This document shows positions 18,224 through 27,727 of a stretch of 64,000 nucleotides of DNA, in pieces. Origin of the DNA: Massilia sp. KIM (GTDB taxonomy: Bacteria; Pseudomonadota; Gammaproteobacteria; Burkholderiales; Burkholderiaceae_D); NCBI RefSeq assembly GCF_002007115.1, contig NZ_MVAD01000003.1, forward strand, positions 248,001 through 312,000, given 5' to 3'. Numbering within the stretch: the stretch's first letter is position 1; the number at the start of each line of letters is the position of its first letter. Position numbers and translations under genes: made by a program. The notes under the pieces are model-generated. The model was given only the letters and a program-made list of their open reading frames with translations, was not told the origin of the DNA and made no database searches.

Positions 18224-21200
18224 TCAAGCCATGGCTTCGCGCTTGGCCAGTTGCTCGTCCGTCATCGGACCGGTGCCGCTGTACTTGTCGAGATACAGAT
18301 AAATGACCGGGGTGATGTAGAGCGTGATCACCTGCGAGAAGATCAGGCCGCCCACCACCGCCAGGCCCAGCGGCTGGCGCAGCTCGGCGCCGGCGCCGAT
18401 GCCCAGGGCGATCGGCAGCGCGCCCATCAGCGCCGCCAGGGTCGTCATCAGGATCGGGCGGAAGCGCAGGATGCAGGCCTCGCGGATCGCTTCCTGCGGC
18501 TTCATGCCCTGGCTGCGCTGGGCCTCGAGCGCGAAGTCGATCATCATGATCGCGTTCTTCTTCACGATGCCGATCAGCATCAGGATGCCGATCATGGCGA
18601 TCAGGGTCAGGTCCATGTCGAACAGCCACAGGGTGAGCAGCGCGCCCACCGCCGCCGAAGGCAGGCCGGCCAGGATGGTGAGCGGGTGGATATAGCTCTC
18701 GTAGAGCACGCCCAGCAGCACGTAGATCACGCCGATCGCGGCCAGGATCAGGATCAGCTGGCTCGACTGGGTGTCCTGGAACACCGCGGCGTCGCCGCCA
18801 TAGGTGGCGATGATCGAGGCCGGCAGCTTCATCTCGCGCGCCATGTTGTCGATGGCGTCGGTGGCGTCGCCCAGCGGCACGCCCGGCGCCAGGTTGAAGG
18901 AGAGCGTGATCGCCTGCAACTGGCCCTGGTGGTTGACCGCCAGCGGGCCGACCGTGCGCTTGACGGTGGCGAAGCTCGACAGCTTGACCAGCTCGCCCGA
19001 TTTCGAGCGCACCGAGACCCGCGACAGCGCCTCGTCGTAGTAGCGGTCCGAGTCCGCCGCTTCCAGGATCACGTAGTAGCTGGCCGCGGTCGAGTAGATG
19101 GTCGAGACTTGGCGCTCGCCGAAGGAGGCGTACATCACGGTGCGCACGTCGTCCATCTCCACGCCCAGCAGCGCGGCCTTGTCGCGGTCGATGTCGATGG
19201 TCGCCTGCAGGGCCTTGTTCTGGGAGTCGCTGGTGACGTCGCGGAAGCGCTGGTCCGCGCGCATGCCTTCCATGAACTTCTCGGCCCAGCCGCCGATCTC
19301 GCCGCCCGACACGCTCTGCAGCGTGTACTGGTAGCGGCTCTTGCTCTGGCGCCCGCCCAGTTGCAGGTTCTGCACCGGCGACATGAAGACCTGCACCCCG
19401 GCCACCTGGCGCGTGGCCTTGCGCAGCTCGTCGACCACGATGGGCATCGGCGGACGCTGGTTGCGCGGCTTGAGCACCAGGAACATGCGGCCGGTGTTGC
19501 CGCCGCCGGTGAAGGAGGTGGTGTCCTGCACATAAGGGCTGCTGCGCATGATGTCGACCACCTTGGCCTGCAGCTCCTGCAGCCTGAGCGAGGACGTGTC
19601 TTCGGCGGTCTCGACGGTCACGCGAATCTGGCCAATGTCTTCTTCAGGGAAAAAGCCCTTCGGCATGGTCATGTAGAGCACGGCGGTCAGGGCGAAGGTG
19701 CCGAAGGCCAGCATCAGCACCAGGAAGCGGTGGCGCAGCGCCAGGTCCAGGGTGCGGCCGTAGGCGTCGCGCACGTTGACGAACATGGCCTCGAAGCGGC
19801 GGCCGATCCACGACATTTCCTTCGGGTCCACGTGGCCGCCATGCTTGAGCAGGCGCGAGCACAGCATCGGCACCAGGGTCAGCGACACCGCCGCCGACAC
19901 CAGCACCGCCAGGCCGACGATCACGGCGAACTCGCGGAACAGCAGGCCGATCACGCCCGGCATGAAGAAGATCGGAATGAACACCGCCACCAGGGAGATC
20001 GAGATCGAGATGATGGTGAAGCCCATTTCCCTGGAGCCGATCAGGGCCGCCTGGAGGGGCTTCTTGCCCATCTCCATGTGGCGCACGATGTTCTCCAGCA
20101 CCACGATGGCGTCGTCGACCACCAGGCCGACCGCGAGCGTGATACCGAGAAGCGAAATATTGTCCAGGCTATAGCCCAACGCATAGAGCAACGAGAGCGC
20201 GCCCAGCAGCGAGATCGGCACCGTGACCGCCGGGATGAAGGTCGCGGTGAGGCGGTGCAGGAACAGGAAGATCACCAGGATCACCAGGATCACGGTCCCG
20301 GCCAGGGTCAGGTTAACGTCGTGGATCGCTTCGCGGATCGAGACCGAGCGGTCGTTGACCAGGATGATCTTGATCGAGGCCGGCAATTGCTCCTCGAAGC
20401 GCGGGATCAGGGCGCGCACCTTGTCCACCACTTCCACCGTGTTGGCATTGGGCTGGCGCTGCACCATCAGCGAGATCGAGCGCTCGCCGTTCAGGCTGCC
20501 GGCGGCCTTGACCGACTGGTAGCTGTCCTCGACCTCGGCGATGTCCTTGAGGCGCACCGGCAGGCCGTCGCGGGTGGCGACGATCAGGTCGGAGAAGTCC
20601 TTGGCGCGCATCAGCTGGCCGCCGCCCTGGATGGTCAGGCTCTGGGTCGGGCCGTCGAGGATGCCGAGCGGGGTGTTGGAGTTGGCCGCGCGCAGGGCCG
20701 CCGCCAGCTCGTCCATCGAGATGTTGCGGGCGTTCATCAGGTCGGACTTGGCGCGCACCCGGACGGCAAAGCGCTTCTGGCCGTTGATGTTGACCTGGGA
20801 CACGCCTTGCACGGTCGAGATCGCCGGCGAGATCAGGTTTTCCGCATAATCGTTCAGCTCCGCCAGGTCCATCGAGGGCGAGGTGATGTGCATGAACAGG
20901 ATCGGGGCGTCGGCCGGATTCACCTTGCGGTAGGACGGCAGATCGGTCATTTCCTGCGGCAACTGGCGCTGGGCCGCGAGCAGCGCGGCCTGCACGTCCA
21001 CCGCCACCTTGTCGACGTCGATCGATTCGTCGAACTCCAGGGTCAGCGAGGTATTGCCCTGGGTGCTGGTGGAGGTGATCAGCTTGATGCCGGCGATGGT
21101 CGCGAACTGCTTTTCGAGCGGCAGCGCGACCGAGGAAGCCATGGTCTCCGGGCTGGCGCCCGGCAGGTTGGCGTTGACGTTGATGACCGGCGTGTTATAG

Positions 21201-21316
21201 CTCGGCAGCGCGGCGACCGGGATGTGCATGTAGGCCAGCACGCCGACCAGCACCAGGCTGATCGACAGCAGCACCACCATCACCGGGCGGCGGATACAGA
21301 GTTCGGAGAGGTTCAT
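18224..21316 (-). CDS. RND-family efflux pump inner membrane transporter (HAE1/MdtB-MuxB type)
   Basis: A 1030-residue proton-driven exporter. Twelve membrane helices and two large periplasmic loops are evident; the adjacent Asp pair in helix 4 (GLVVDDAIVVLENI) is the proton relay. It starts MNLSELCIRRPVM like MdtB/MuxB proteins. Unlike mdtABC, only one RND subunit is present and no outer membrane channel gene follows, so it probably uses a TolC-type protein encoded elsewhere. Its ATG overlaps the adaptor stop by four bases. It is the last gene of the response regulator-kinase-adaptor-pump operon. Confidence 0.95.
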   Translation of the reverse strand: MNLSELCIRRPVMVVLLSISLVLVGVLAYMHIPVAALPSYNTPVINVNANLPGASPETMASSVALPLEKQFATIAGIKLITSTSTQGNTSLTLEFDESIDVDKVAVDVQAALLAAQRQLPQEMTDLPSYRKVNPADAPILFMHITSPSMDLAELNDYAENLISPAISTVQGVSQVNINGQKRFAVRVRAKSDLMNARNISMDELAAALRAANSNTPLGILDGPTQSLTIQGGGQLMRAKDFSDLIVATRDGLPVRLKDIAEVEDSYQSVKAAGSLNGERSISLMVQRQPNANTVEVVDKVRALIPRFEEQLPASIKIILVNDRSVSIREAIHDVNLTLAGTVILVILVIFLFLHRLTATFIPAVTVPISLLGALSLLYALGYSLDNISLLGITLAVGLVVDDAIVVLENIVRHMEMGKKPLQAALIGSREMGFTIISISISLVAVFIPIFFMPGVIGLLFREFAVIVGLAVLVSAAVSLTLVPMLCSRLLKHGGHVDPKEMSWIGRRFEAMFVNVRDAYGRTLDLALRHRFLVLMLAFGTFALTAVLYMTMPKGFFPEEDIGQIRVTVETAEDTSSLRLQELQAKVVDIMRSSPYVQDTTSFTGGGNTGRMFLVLKPRNQRPPMPIVVDELRKATRQVAGVQVFMSPVQNLQLGGRQSKSRYQYTLQSVSGGEIGGWAEKFMEGMRADQRFRDVTSDSQNKALQATIDIDRDKAALLGVEMDDVRTVMYASFGERQVSTIYSTAASYYVILEAADSDRYYDEALSRVSVRSKSGELVKLSSFATVKRTVGPLAVNHQGQLQAITLSFNLAPGVPLGDATDAIDNMAREMKLPASIIATYGGDAAVFQDTQSSQLILILAAIGVIYVLLGVLYESYIHPLTILAGLPSAAVGALLTLWLFDMDLTLIAMIGILMLIGIVKKNAIMMIDFALEAQRSQGMKPQEAIREACILRFRPILMTTLAALMGALPIALGIGAGAELRQPLGLAVVGGLIFSQVITLYITPVIYLYLDKYSGTGPMTDEQLAKREAMA

Positions 21317-22500
21317 GCCTTCTCGCCCTTGTCAGCGGGTTTCTTGTCGCCCTGGGCGCCCTGCCCCTTGCCCGCCAGGCGAATCTTGCCGCCCGGACGC
21401 AGGTTCTGCTTGCCCTCGGTAATCACGCTCTCGTTGCCGGCCAGGCCGCTGACGGCCGCGAAGTCGCCGAAGGCGTGCAGGCGCTTGACCGGCACCTGGC
21501 GCGCCGCGCCGTCGGCCCCGGCCACGTAGACGAAGGTGCCGGCGGTCGAGGTGATGATCGCGGTCTGCGGGATCACCACTGCGTCCCTGATGGTCTGGAC
21601 GGTGACGCGCGCGGTCACGTACTGGCCCGGCCACAGGCCGGTGTCGGCGTTGCCGAACTCGCCCTTGACGCGGATGGTGCCGGCCTGCGGGTCGACCGTG
21701 TTGTCGATGAAGGACAGGCGGCCCACCACGTCCTGGCTGTCGTCGGTGACCTTGGCGCGCACCTCGACCTTGCCCTGCTTCTGGGCGCTCAGGATCGAGG
21801 CCAGGGCCGATTCCGGCAAGGTGAAGGAGACGTTGATCGGGTCGAGCTGGGTGATGGTGGTGAGCGAGGTCGTCGGCTGCACCAGGCTGCCCGGGTGGAC
21901 GTCGATGGCGCCGACCCGGCCCGTCATCGGCGCGCGGATCGCGGTATAGCTGGCCGCGACCTGGCTGGCGCGGGCGGCGGCGGCATTGCTCTGCACCAGG
22001 GCGCGCTGGGCCTCGACCTGGCTTTGCAGGGAATCGACGGCGCTCTGGGCGAGGAATTTCTGGGCCACCAGTTCCTGGCTGCGCTTGAACTGGCGTTCGA
22101 GGTCGGCGAGCTGGGCGCGGTCGCGCGCCACCTGGGCTTCGGCGCGCGCCACGTTGGCGCGATCGGCGCGGTCGTCCAGCGAGAACATCAGCTGGCCTTC
22201 CTTGACGAAGTCGCCTTCCTTGATGTGGACCTGGCGGATGGTGGCGGTGGTCTGCGGATGCAGGTCGACGGTGCGCACCGGCGTCACGGTGCCGGTGGCG
22301 AGCAGTTCCACGCCCACGTCCTGGCGCTGGGGCGCCACCACGTTGACGGTGACCGGTGGCGGGCCACCCGCCCCGCCCTTGCCCGGACCACCCTTGCCCG
22401 GTCCGGCTTCGGCATGCGCGCTGCCCTGGTTCAGGTACCAGCCGCCGGCCAGCACCACCGCCGCGGCTGCGGCAATCAATCCCATGTTCTTCTTTTTCAT
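21313..22500 (-). CDS. RND efflux periplasmic adaptor (membrane fusion protein)
   Basis: A 395-residue adaptor of the MdtA/AcrA family. One N-terminal membrane anchor (MKKKNMGLIAAAAAVVLAGG) is followed by a Gly/Lys/Pro repeat (GPGKGGPGKGGAGGPPP), the lipoyl/barrel-sandwich halves, a coiled-coil hairpin (about 115-165) and a beta-barrel. I chose the ATG at 22500; the longer frame reads back into the histidine kinase gene. It links the pump to an outer membrane channel. A 110-base gap separates it from the kinase gene upstream. Confidence 0.93.
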   Translation of the reverse strand: MKKKNMGLIAAAAAVVLAGGWYLNQGSAHAEAGPGKGGPGKGGAGGPPPVTVNVVAPQRQDVGVELLATGTVTPVRTVDLHPQTTATIRQVHIKEGDFVKEGQLMFSLDDRADRANVARAEAQVARDRAQLADLERQFKRSQELVAQKFLAQSAVDSLQSQVEAQRALVQSNAAAARASQVAASYTAIRAPMTGRVGAIDVHPGSLVQPTTSLTTITQLDPINVSFTLPESALASILSAQKQGKVEVRAKVTDDSQDVVGRLSFIDNTVDPQAGTIRVKGEFGNADTGLWPGQYVTARVTVQTIRDAVVIPQTAIITSTAGTFVYVAGADGAARQVPVKRLHAFGDFAAVSGLAGNESVITEGKQNLRPGGKIRLAGKGQGAQGDKKPADKGEKA

Positions 22501-22610
22501 TTTCTCGTCCCTAGGCCGCCGTCGCCGGCAGCTCCTTCCCTGGTCTCGGCATGCGAGCGCTAACGCCGCGCTAGATTCTCGCATGCCCTTGTTACACGCA
22601 GATGAACTCG

Positions 22611-23972
22611 CTATTTGTTCGGATAGTACTCCGGCAGCTTGAGGGTGACCTCGAGTCCGCCTTCTGGATGGTTTGCCAGCGCGATGCTGCCGCCGTGCTG
22701 CTCGGCGATGTTGCGCGCGATCGTCAGTCCCAGCCCGGTCCCGCCGGACTCGCGCGAACGCGAGCTCTCGACGCGGTAGAACGGGTCGAACACCCGGCTC
22801 AGCTCGGCCTGGGGGATGCCCGGCCCGCTGTCGCGGATGCGCACGCGCGCGGCGCCGTGGATGTGGTCCACGCACACGCGCGCTTCGCGGCCATACTTGA
22901 CCGCGTTGTCGATCAGGTTGCCCAGGCAGCGGCGCAGGTCGAGCGGCCGGCCCAGCAGGGCCATGCCGGAATGGCCTTCGAGTTCGACGGCCTGTCCGGC
23001 GTCGACCGCATCGGCGCACACCGCCTCGAGCAGCGAATCGAGGTCGAGCATCTGCATCGCCTCGGTGGTGTCCATGCTACGCGCAAGCACCAGGCCCTCG
23101 CGCACCATTTCCTGCATCGCCGACAGGTCGCCCACCAGGCGTTCCTGCAGCTCGGCGTCGGGCACTTTTTCCAGGCGCAGGCGCATGCGGGTGAGCGGGG
23201 TCTGCAGGTCGTGGGTGATGGCGGCCAGCATCTGGGTGCGCTGGAAAATGTACTGGCGGATGCGCGCCTGCATGGCGTTGAAGGCGGCGCTGGCCTGGCG
23301 GATCTCGCTGGCGCCCCTGAGCTCCAGCGGCGGGCGGTTGATGTCCTGGCCGAGGTCCTGGGCGGCGCGGGCCAGTTGCTTGAGCGGGCGGGTGGTCATG
23401 CGCGCCACCAGGTAGGCCAGGCCGGCGATGCTCAGGAGGAAGAGCGCGATCACGGTGCGGTAGTCGGTCTCGGGGCCGACGATGGCCGAGCGCGGCGGCA
23501 GCACCGACAGGCGCAGCTCGGCGCCGTCGCGCAGGCGCACGTTGAGCGCCTCGCAGGCGCCGCTCCACTGGGTGGTCACCAGGCCGTAGAGCATGGGCTG
23601 CTGGTGCGGCATGTCGCAGGAGGGCGGGCGCGACGCCGCCGATTCGATCGCATAGCCTTCGCCCAGGCGGGCGGCGAGCGAGTTGGCGAACCAGCTGCGC
23701 ACCGGCGCCAGGGGCTGGGGCGCGGCCACTTCGAGGCGCAGGCCGGGCCGGTTGGCCACCGACAGGTAGACGCTGCGCGCGGAGGCCGGCACGATCTCGG
23801 TCGCCATCACCAATTGTTCGGCGCGTTCCAGCAGGTGCTGGTCGCGCTGTTGCTCGAACAGGCGCAGGCGCTCGTAGTCGGCGGCCAGCTGGGTCAGGGC
23901 GGCGGAGATGACGATGCCGAGCAGCAGCGTGACGAACACGCGGCCGGTCATCGAGCCGAGGAAGGCTTTCAC
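22611..23972 (-). CDS. Sensor histidine kinase
   Basis: A 453-residue membrane kinase. Helices at about 12-31 and 173-192 flank a periplasmic sensor of 140 residues with two Cys (C119, C140) that could form a disulfide. HAMP follows (about 190-243), then the H-box THDLQTPLTR (H254), the N-box NLIDNAVKYG, G1 DSGPGIP and G2 GTGLGLTIA. It starts inside the response regulator gene (4-base overlap). It probably senses the compound exported by the pump or envelope damage and controls the operon and the divergent Spy-like gene. Confidence 0.93.
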   Translation of the reverse strand: MKAFLGSMTGRVFVTLLLGIVISAALTQLAADYERLRLFEQQRDQHLLERAEQLVMATEIVPASARSVYLSVANRPGLRLEVAAPQPLAPVRSWFANSLAARLGEGYAIESAASRPPSCDMPHQQPMLYGLVTTQWSGACEALNVRLRDGAELRLSVLPPRSAIVGPETDYRTVIALFLLSIAGLAYLVARMTTRPLKQLARAAQDLGQDINRPPLELRGASEIRQASAAFNAMQARIRQYIFQRTQMLAAITHDLQTPLTRMRLRLEKVPDAELQERLVGDLSAMQEMVREGLVLARSMDTTEAMQMLDLDSLLEAVCADAVDAGQAVELEGHSGMALLGRPLDLRRCLGNLIDNAVKYGREARVCVDHIHGAARVRIRDSGPGIPQAELSRVFDPFYRVESSRSRESGGTGLGLTIARNIAEQHGGSIALANHPEGGLEVTLKLPEYYPNK

Positions 23973-24697
23973 GCCGGTGGCTCCACCGTCACCTGTCCGG
24001 CCAGCACGTAGCCGCCGTTACGGACGGTCTTGATGATCTGCGGCATGCGCGCGTCTTCGCCCAGCTTCTGGCGCAGGCGGCTGATCTGGATGTCGATCGA
24101 GCGGTCGAAGGGGTCGGCGTCGCGGCCCTGGGTCAGGTTGAGCAGCTGGTCGCGGTTGAGCACGCGGTTGGGATGCTCAAGGAAGACGCGCAGCAGGCGG
24201 AACTCGGCGCCCGAGAGCATGATGACCACGCCCTGGGGGTTGACCAGGTGGCGCGCGGTGAGGTCCAGGGTCCAGCCCGAGAACTTCATCTGCTGCACGT
24301 TCTCGGAGGGCGAATTGGAGGGCATGGCGTGCGAGCGGCGCAGCACGCTGCGGATGCGCGCCAGCAGCTCGCGCGGCTCGAAGGGTTTGGGCAGGTAGTC
24401 GTCGGCGCCCATTTCCAGGCCAAGGATGCGGTCGAGCGGCTCGTTGCGGGCGGTCAGCATGATGACCGGCAAGTCCGAGCTGGCGCGCAGCTTGCGGCAC
24501 AGGGTCAGGCCGTCGTCGCCTGGCATGTTCAGGTCGAGCACGATCAGGTCGGGCCGGGCTTCGTCCAGGGCCTTCCACATGCCGGTGCCGTCGGCGGCGG
24601 CGAGAGTGCGATAACCGTTCGATTCGAGGTAGTCGGCCAGCAGGGTACGGATGTCGCGGTCGTCGTCGACAATCAAAATCGTAGAGGGATTATCCAT
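23969..24697 (-). CDS. OmpR/PhoB-family response regulator
   Basis: A 242-residue regulator. The receiver domain has the acidic cluster DDD (11-13), phospho-acceptor D55 (VLDLNMPG) and K104 (LPKPFEP); a winged-helix DNA-binding domain follows from about residue 140 (SGAEFRLLRVFLEHPNRVLNRDQLL). The start at 24697 gives the standard length; the upstream ATG at 24715 is possible. It is the first gene of the operon with the kinase and RND pump, and divergent from the Spy-like gene. Confidence 0.95.
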   Translation of the reverse strand: MDNPSTILIVDDDRDIRTLLADYLESNGYRTLAAADGTGMWKALDEARPDLIVLDLNMPGDDGLTLCRKLRASSDLPVIMLTARNEPLDRILGLEMGADDYLPKPFEPRELLARIRSVLRRSHAMPSNSPSENVQQMKFSGWTLDLTARHLVNPQGVVIMLSGAEFRLLRVFLEHPNRVLNRDQLLNLTQGRDADPFDRSIDIQISRLRQKLGEDARMPQIIKTVRNGGYVLAGQVTVEPPA

Positions 24698-24902
24698 AAC
24701 CTCAATTATCCGCATCTGGCGAAAGCCTGGACAGCCGTTTTGTATCGGTATGTATATGCGCCCATCCGCGAAACATATTGATACAAAGTACCAGACAGGG
24801 GAAATCCGGCGGTTACAAGTTTTGACGATGATGGTTTCCGTGCAGCGAGCAGTCCGGATGCGCGTGATGCACTCTCACCGACTCTCACCTGAAGGAAACG
24901 AC

Positions 24903-25430
24903 ATGAACACCATTCGCAAGAACATTGTGATCGCGCTGACCGCCCTCGGCATGGCCGGCGCCGCCATCGGCGTCCAGGCACAGACCCAGGCCCCCGTGGA
25001 AGGCCGTCACGGCCACGCCATGACCCAGGAACAGCGGGCCGCCAAGATGGCCGAGAACAAGGCCAAGCGCGCGCAGATGCGGGCCGAGCGCCAGGCCAAG
25101 CTGCGCGACGCGCTCAAGCTGACCCCGGCGCAGCAGCCGGCCTGGGATGCCTTCGTGGCCAGCATGACGCCGCCGGACAACGGCGAGCGCGCCGCCCGCG
25201 GCGACCGCGCCCAGTGGGCCAGCATGACGGCGCCGCAGCGCATGCAGATGCGCATCGAACGCCAGAAGCAGCGCACCGCCCGCATGGAGGCGCGCCTGTC
25301 GGCCCTGAACAGCTTCTACTCGGTGCTCACGCCCGAACAGCGCAAGGTGTTCGACGAGCAGGCCAAGCAGGGGAATGGCCGTCATCGCGGTCATCACGGC
25401 ATGATGCACGGAAAAGGTGCACAGGCTTAA
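24903..25430 (+). CDS. Spy/CpxP-type periplasmic protein with LTxxQ motifs
   Basis: A 175-residue periplasmic protein with a signal peptide (cleavage near VQAQ, about residue 27). It carries both LTxxQ signatures, LTPAQQPAW (near 75) and LTPEQRKVF (near 148), in an Arg/Met/Gln-rich helical body, as in Spy and CpxP, and a His-rich tail (RHRGHHGMMHG) that might bind metal. Spy is an ATP-independent chaperone induced by envelope stress. The divergent position from the two-component system suggests direct control by it. The start follows GAAGGAAACGAC. Confidence 0.88.
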   Translation: MNTIRKNIVIALTALGMAGAAIGVQAQTQAPVEGRHGHAMTQEQRAAKMAENKAKRAQMRAERQAKLRDALKLTPAQQPAWDAFVASMTPPDNGERAARGDRAQWASMTAPQRMQMRIERQKQRTARMEARLSALNSFYSVLTPEQRKVFDEQAKQGNGRHRGHHGMMHGKGAQA

Positions 25431-25586
25431 GCGCGTACAGCCTTTAGAGCGCGCAGCCTGGAGCGCGTACAGCCTGAAGCACGTACAGCTTGAAGTGCGT
25501 GCAGCCTGAAATGCGTGCAGCCTGAAGTGCGCGCAGCCTGAAGTGCGCAGCCTGAAGTGCGCAGCCTGAGGCGCGAGCAACTTGAT
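25431..25586. repeat. Tandem repeat, 16-bp unit, about ten copies
   Basis: Starting at the Spy-like stop codon, about ten degenerate copies of GTGCGCGCAGCCTGAA follow each other; most are 16 bp and three are 14 bp because GC or TA is missing. The last copy (GCGCGAGCAACTTGAT) is diverged. The unit is not a multiple of three and no ribosome binding site is seen, so it is not coding. It is the first half of a 344-base stretch without a gene (25431-25774). Confidence 0.8.
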
Positions 25587-25648
25587 GGAGTATGAATACC
25601 AGCGCCCCCGCCCCTGCCGCTGGCCTGCACATCGATTTTTGCGTTAGC

Positions 25649-25751
25649 GCAAGCACGTCATCCCCGCGCAGGCGGGGATCCAAGTTCAGAGCAGTGGCTG
25701 CGTCACGAACTTGGGTACCCGCCTCCGCGGGTACGACGTTCGGGTGCTTGC
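25649..25751. repeat. REP-like double palindrome, copy 1
   Basis: Two hairpins in opposite orientation: TCCCCGCGCAGGCGGGGA and TACCCGCCTCCGCGGGTA, joined by arms CCAAGTTC and GAACTTGG. The ends GCAAGCAC and GTGCTTGC are also complementary, so the whole 103-bp element is one long inverted repeat. It lies between the convergent Spy-like and dsbD genes. The same design recurs at 27766, 27908 and 29765. Confidence 0.8.
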
Positions 25752-25774
25752 AATGCGTGGAAGCGGCCCGGCGC

Positions 25775-27616
25775 TCAACCGCCCAGCTTCTGCAGCGACA
25801 CCAGGAACTTCTTCGCATCCTGATACCCGATCACCCGGCTATCAGGAATTTCTTTCCCATTCCGATCGAACAGGATGATCCCCGGCGGCCCGAACAAGCC
25901 AAAGCGCTTGAGCATCGCCTTGTCGTCCGCATTGTTCGCCGTCACGTCGATCTGCAGCAGGATGGTATTGCCCAGCTTCGCCTGCACCGCCGGATCGACG
26001 AAGGTCAGCTTTTCCATCTCGATGCAGGACACGCACCAGTCGGCGTAGAAGTCCAGCATCGCCGTCTTGCCGCCGGTATTGGCCAGCACCGCATCCAGCT
26101 CCGCCACGTTCTTGATGCGCTTGAATTCGAGATGCGGCTGCGCGCCTCCGCGCAGGTGGGCCAGCGGCGCCAGCGCGTCGCGTCCGCCGCTCGCCACGCC
26201 TACCAGCTGCACCGCGCCCAGCACGGCGATCGCGGCCCCCGCCGCCATCGCGGCCCAATGACGCTGATGGCGCAGCAGGTAGAAGCCGTAGCCAAAGAAC
26301 AGCGCCGCCCACAGCAGCATCTCGGCCGCGCCCGGGATCACCGGCGACACCAGCCACAGGGCCATGGCCAGCATCAACACCCCGAACAGGCGCTTGACCG
26401 ATTCCATCCACGCCCCCGCGCGCGGCAGCAGCGAGCCGGCCGAGAGGCCCACCAGCAGCAGCGGAATGCTCATCCCGATCGCCATCGAGAACAGGGCCGC
26501 GCCGCCCACCAGCACGTCGCGGGTCTGGCTGATGTAGACCAGGGCGCCGGCCAGCGGGGCCGCCACGCAGGGGCCGACGATCAGGGCCGAGATCGCGCCC
26601 ATCGCGAACACGCCGGCCAGCTTGCCGGAGCGCTGGCGGCCGGAGGCGCTCGCCAGCCGGGTCTGCAGCGAGGCCGGCAATTGCAGCTCGTAGAAGCCGA
26701 ACATCGACAGCGCCATCGCCACGATCAGGAGCGCGAAGGCCCCCAGCACCCAGGGGTTCTGCAGGGCCGCCGCCAGGCCTTCGCCGATCAGGCCGGCCGC
26801 GACGCCCAGGGCCGTGTAGACGATGGCCATGCCCAGCGAGTAGGCCAGCGACAGGATGAAGCCGCGCGAACGGCGCACCTGCTGGCCCTCGCCCACGATG
26901 ATCGAGGACAGGATGGGCACCATCGGCAACACGCAGGGCGTGAAGGCCAGGCCCAGGCCGAGCAGCACGAAGGCCGGCACGATGGCCAGCAGGCGGCCGC
27001 CCTGGAGGATGCCGGCGATGCTCGAGAGTTCGGATTCGCCGCCGCTTGCGGCCTTTGACGCGGCCGATACGGATGCCGGTGCGCTGTCGGCCTGTGGCTG
27101 GCCGGACAGCGGCGTGGACATGGCCGCGCCCTGCCCTGCGGCCGCGCCGATCGGCAGCGCCGCCGTGCTTGATCCGCCGCCGGCGCCGAGGGTCACGCTG
27201 TGTTCCTGGGGCGGATAGCACAGGCCGGCGTCGGCGCAGCCCTGGCTGATCGCGGTGAGGGTGAAGCTGCCGGCCGCCTCGACCGGGATGCGGATCGTCA
27301 CCGAGCCTTTATAGGTCTCGACGTCCTTCTGGAAAGTCTCGTCGTACTTGACCTTGCCGGGCGGGATTTGCGGTTCGCCCAGCGTCGCGCCATTGGCCTT
27401 GAAGGCGAAGCGCTCGCGGTACATGTAGTAGCGGTCCGCGATCTGGTAGGTCACCTCCACGGTCTGCGGGTCGGCCATGCGGGCGGCGAAGCGGAAGGCC
27501 ACGGCCGGGTCGAGGAATTCCTCCTCGGCGCGGGCGGCGTTCGAGGCGAACAGGCTGAGCGCGGCAAACAGGGTCAGGCAGGCCAGCAGCAGGCCACGGA
27601 AGGAAAGACGGATCAT
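25775..27616 (-). CDS. dsbD: Thiol:disulfide interchange protein DsbD
   Basis: A 613-residue membrane protein that carries electrons from cytoplasmic thioredoxin to periplasmic thiols. Signal peptide (1-24, ending ARA); N-terminal alpha domain with the Cys pair in CADAGLCYP (about 120-126); a central eight-helix domain with TPCVLPMVP and GPCVAAPL holding the membrane Cys pair; C-terminal thioredoxin domain with WCVSC (C528, C531). I chose the ATG at 27616 because the signal peptide begins there. It would keep apocytochromes reduced for ResB-CcsB. No close operon partner. Confidence 0.96.
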   Translation of the reverse strand: MIRLSFRGLLLACLTLFAALSLFASNAARAEEEFLDPAVAFRFAARMADPQTVEVTYQIADRYYMYRERFAFKANGATLGEPQIPPGKVKYDETFQKDVETYKGSVTIRIPVEAAGSFTLTAISQGCADAGLCYPPQEHSVTLGAGGGSSTAALPIGAAAGQGAAMSTPLSGQPQADSAPASVSAASKAASGGESELSSIAGILQGGRLLAIVPAFVLLGLGLAFTPCVLPMVPILSSIIVGEGQQVRRSRGFILSLAYSLGMAIVYTALGVAAGLIGEGLAAALQNPWVLGAFALLIVAMALSMFGFYELQLPASLQTRLASASGRQRSGKLAGVFAMGAISALIVGPCVAAPLAGALVYISQTRDVLVGGAALFSMAIGMSIPLLLVGLSAGSLLPRAGAWMESVKRLFGVLMLAMALWLVSPVIPGAAEMLLWAALFFGYGFYLLRHQRHWAAMAAGAAIAVLGAVQLVGVASGGRDALAPLAHLRGGAQPHLEFKRIKNVAELDAVLANTGGKTAMLDFYADWCVSCIEMEKLTFVDPAVQAKLGNTILLQIDVTANNADDKAMLKRFGLFGPPGIILFDRNGKEIPDSRVIGYQDAKKFLVSLQKLGG

Positions 27617-27727
27617 GGTGTCGGATGAGTTGGAACGGCGCCCCGGCATGGTACACCGGCTGGGGGAAACGAGTTTGTGGTGAGGCTTAAGGCGGCTTGC
27701 CAAGTCGACAACTCAACAGCTCAAGAA

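Noticed and set aside
18113..21529. Long plus-strand open frame opposite the RND pump (1138 codons)
   Set aside because: Same reason: low-complexity His/Arg/Asp composition, no start signal, fully covered by a conserved pump gene.
18224..22500. mdtABC operon
   Set aside because: Only one RND subunit gene follows the adaptor; mdtB and mdtC would both be needed.
25427..25630. Short minus-strand frame with a repeated Gln-Ala-Ala-Arg-Thr-Ser-Gly-Cys pattern
   Set aside because: The protein repeat is produced by the 16-bp DNA tandem array; the unit length is not a multiple of three and no ribosome binding site is seen.
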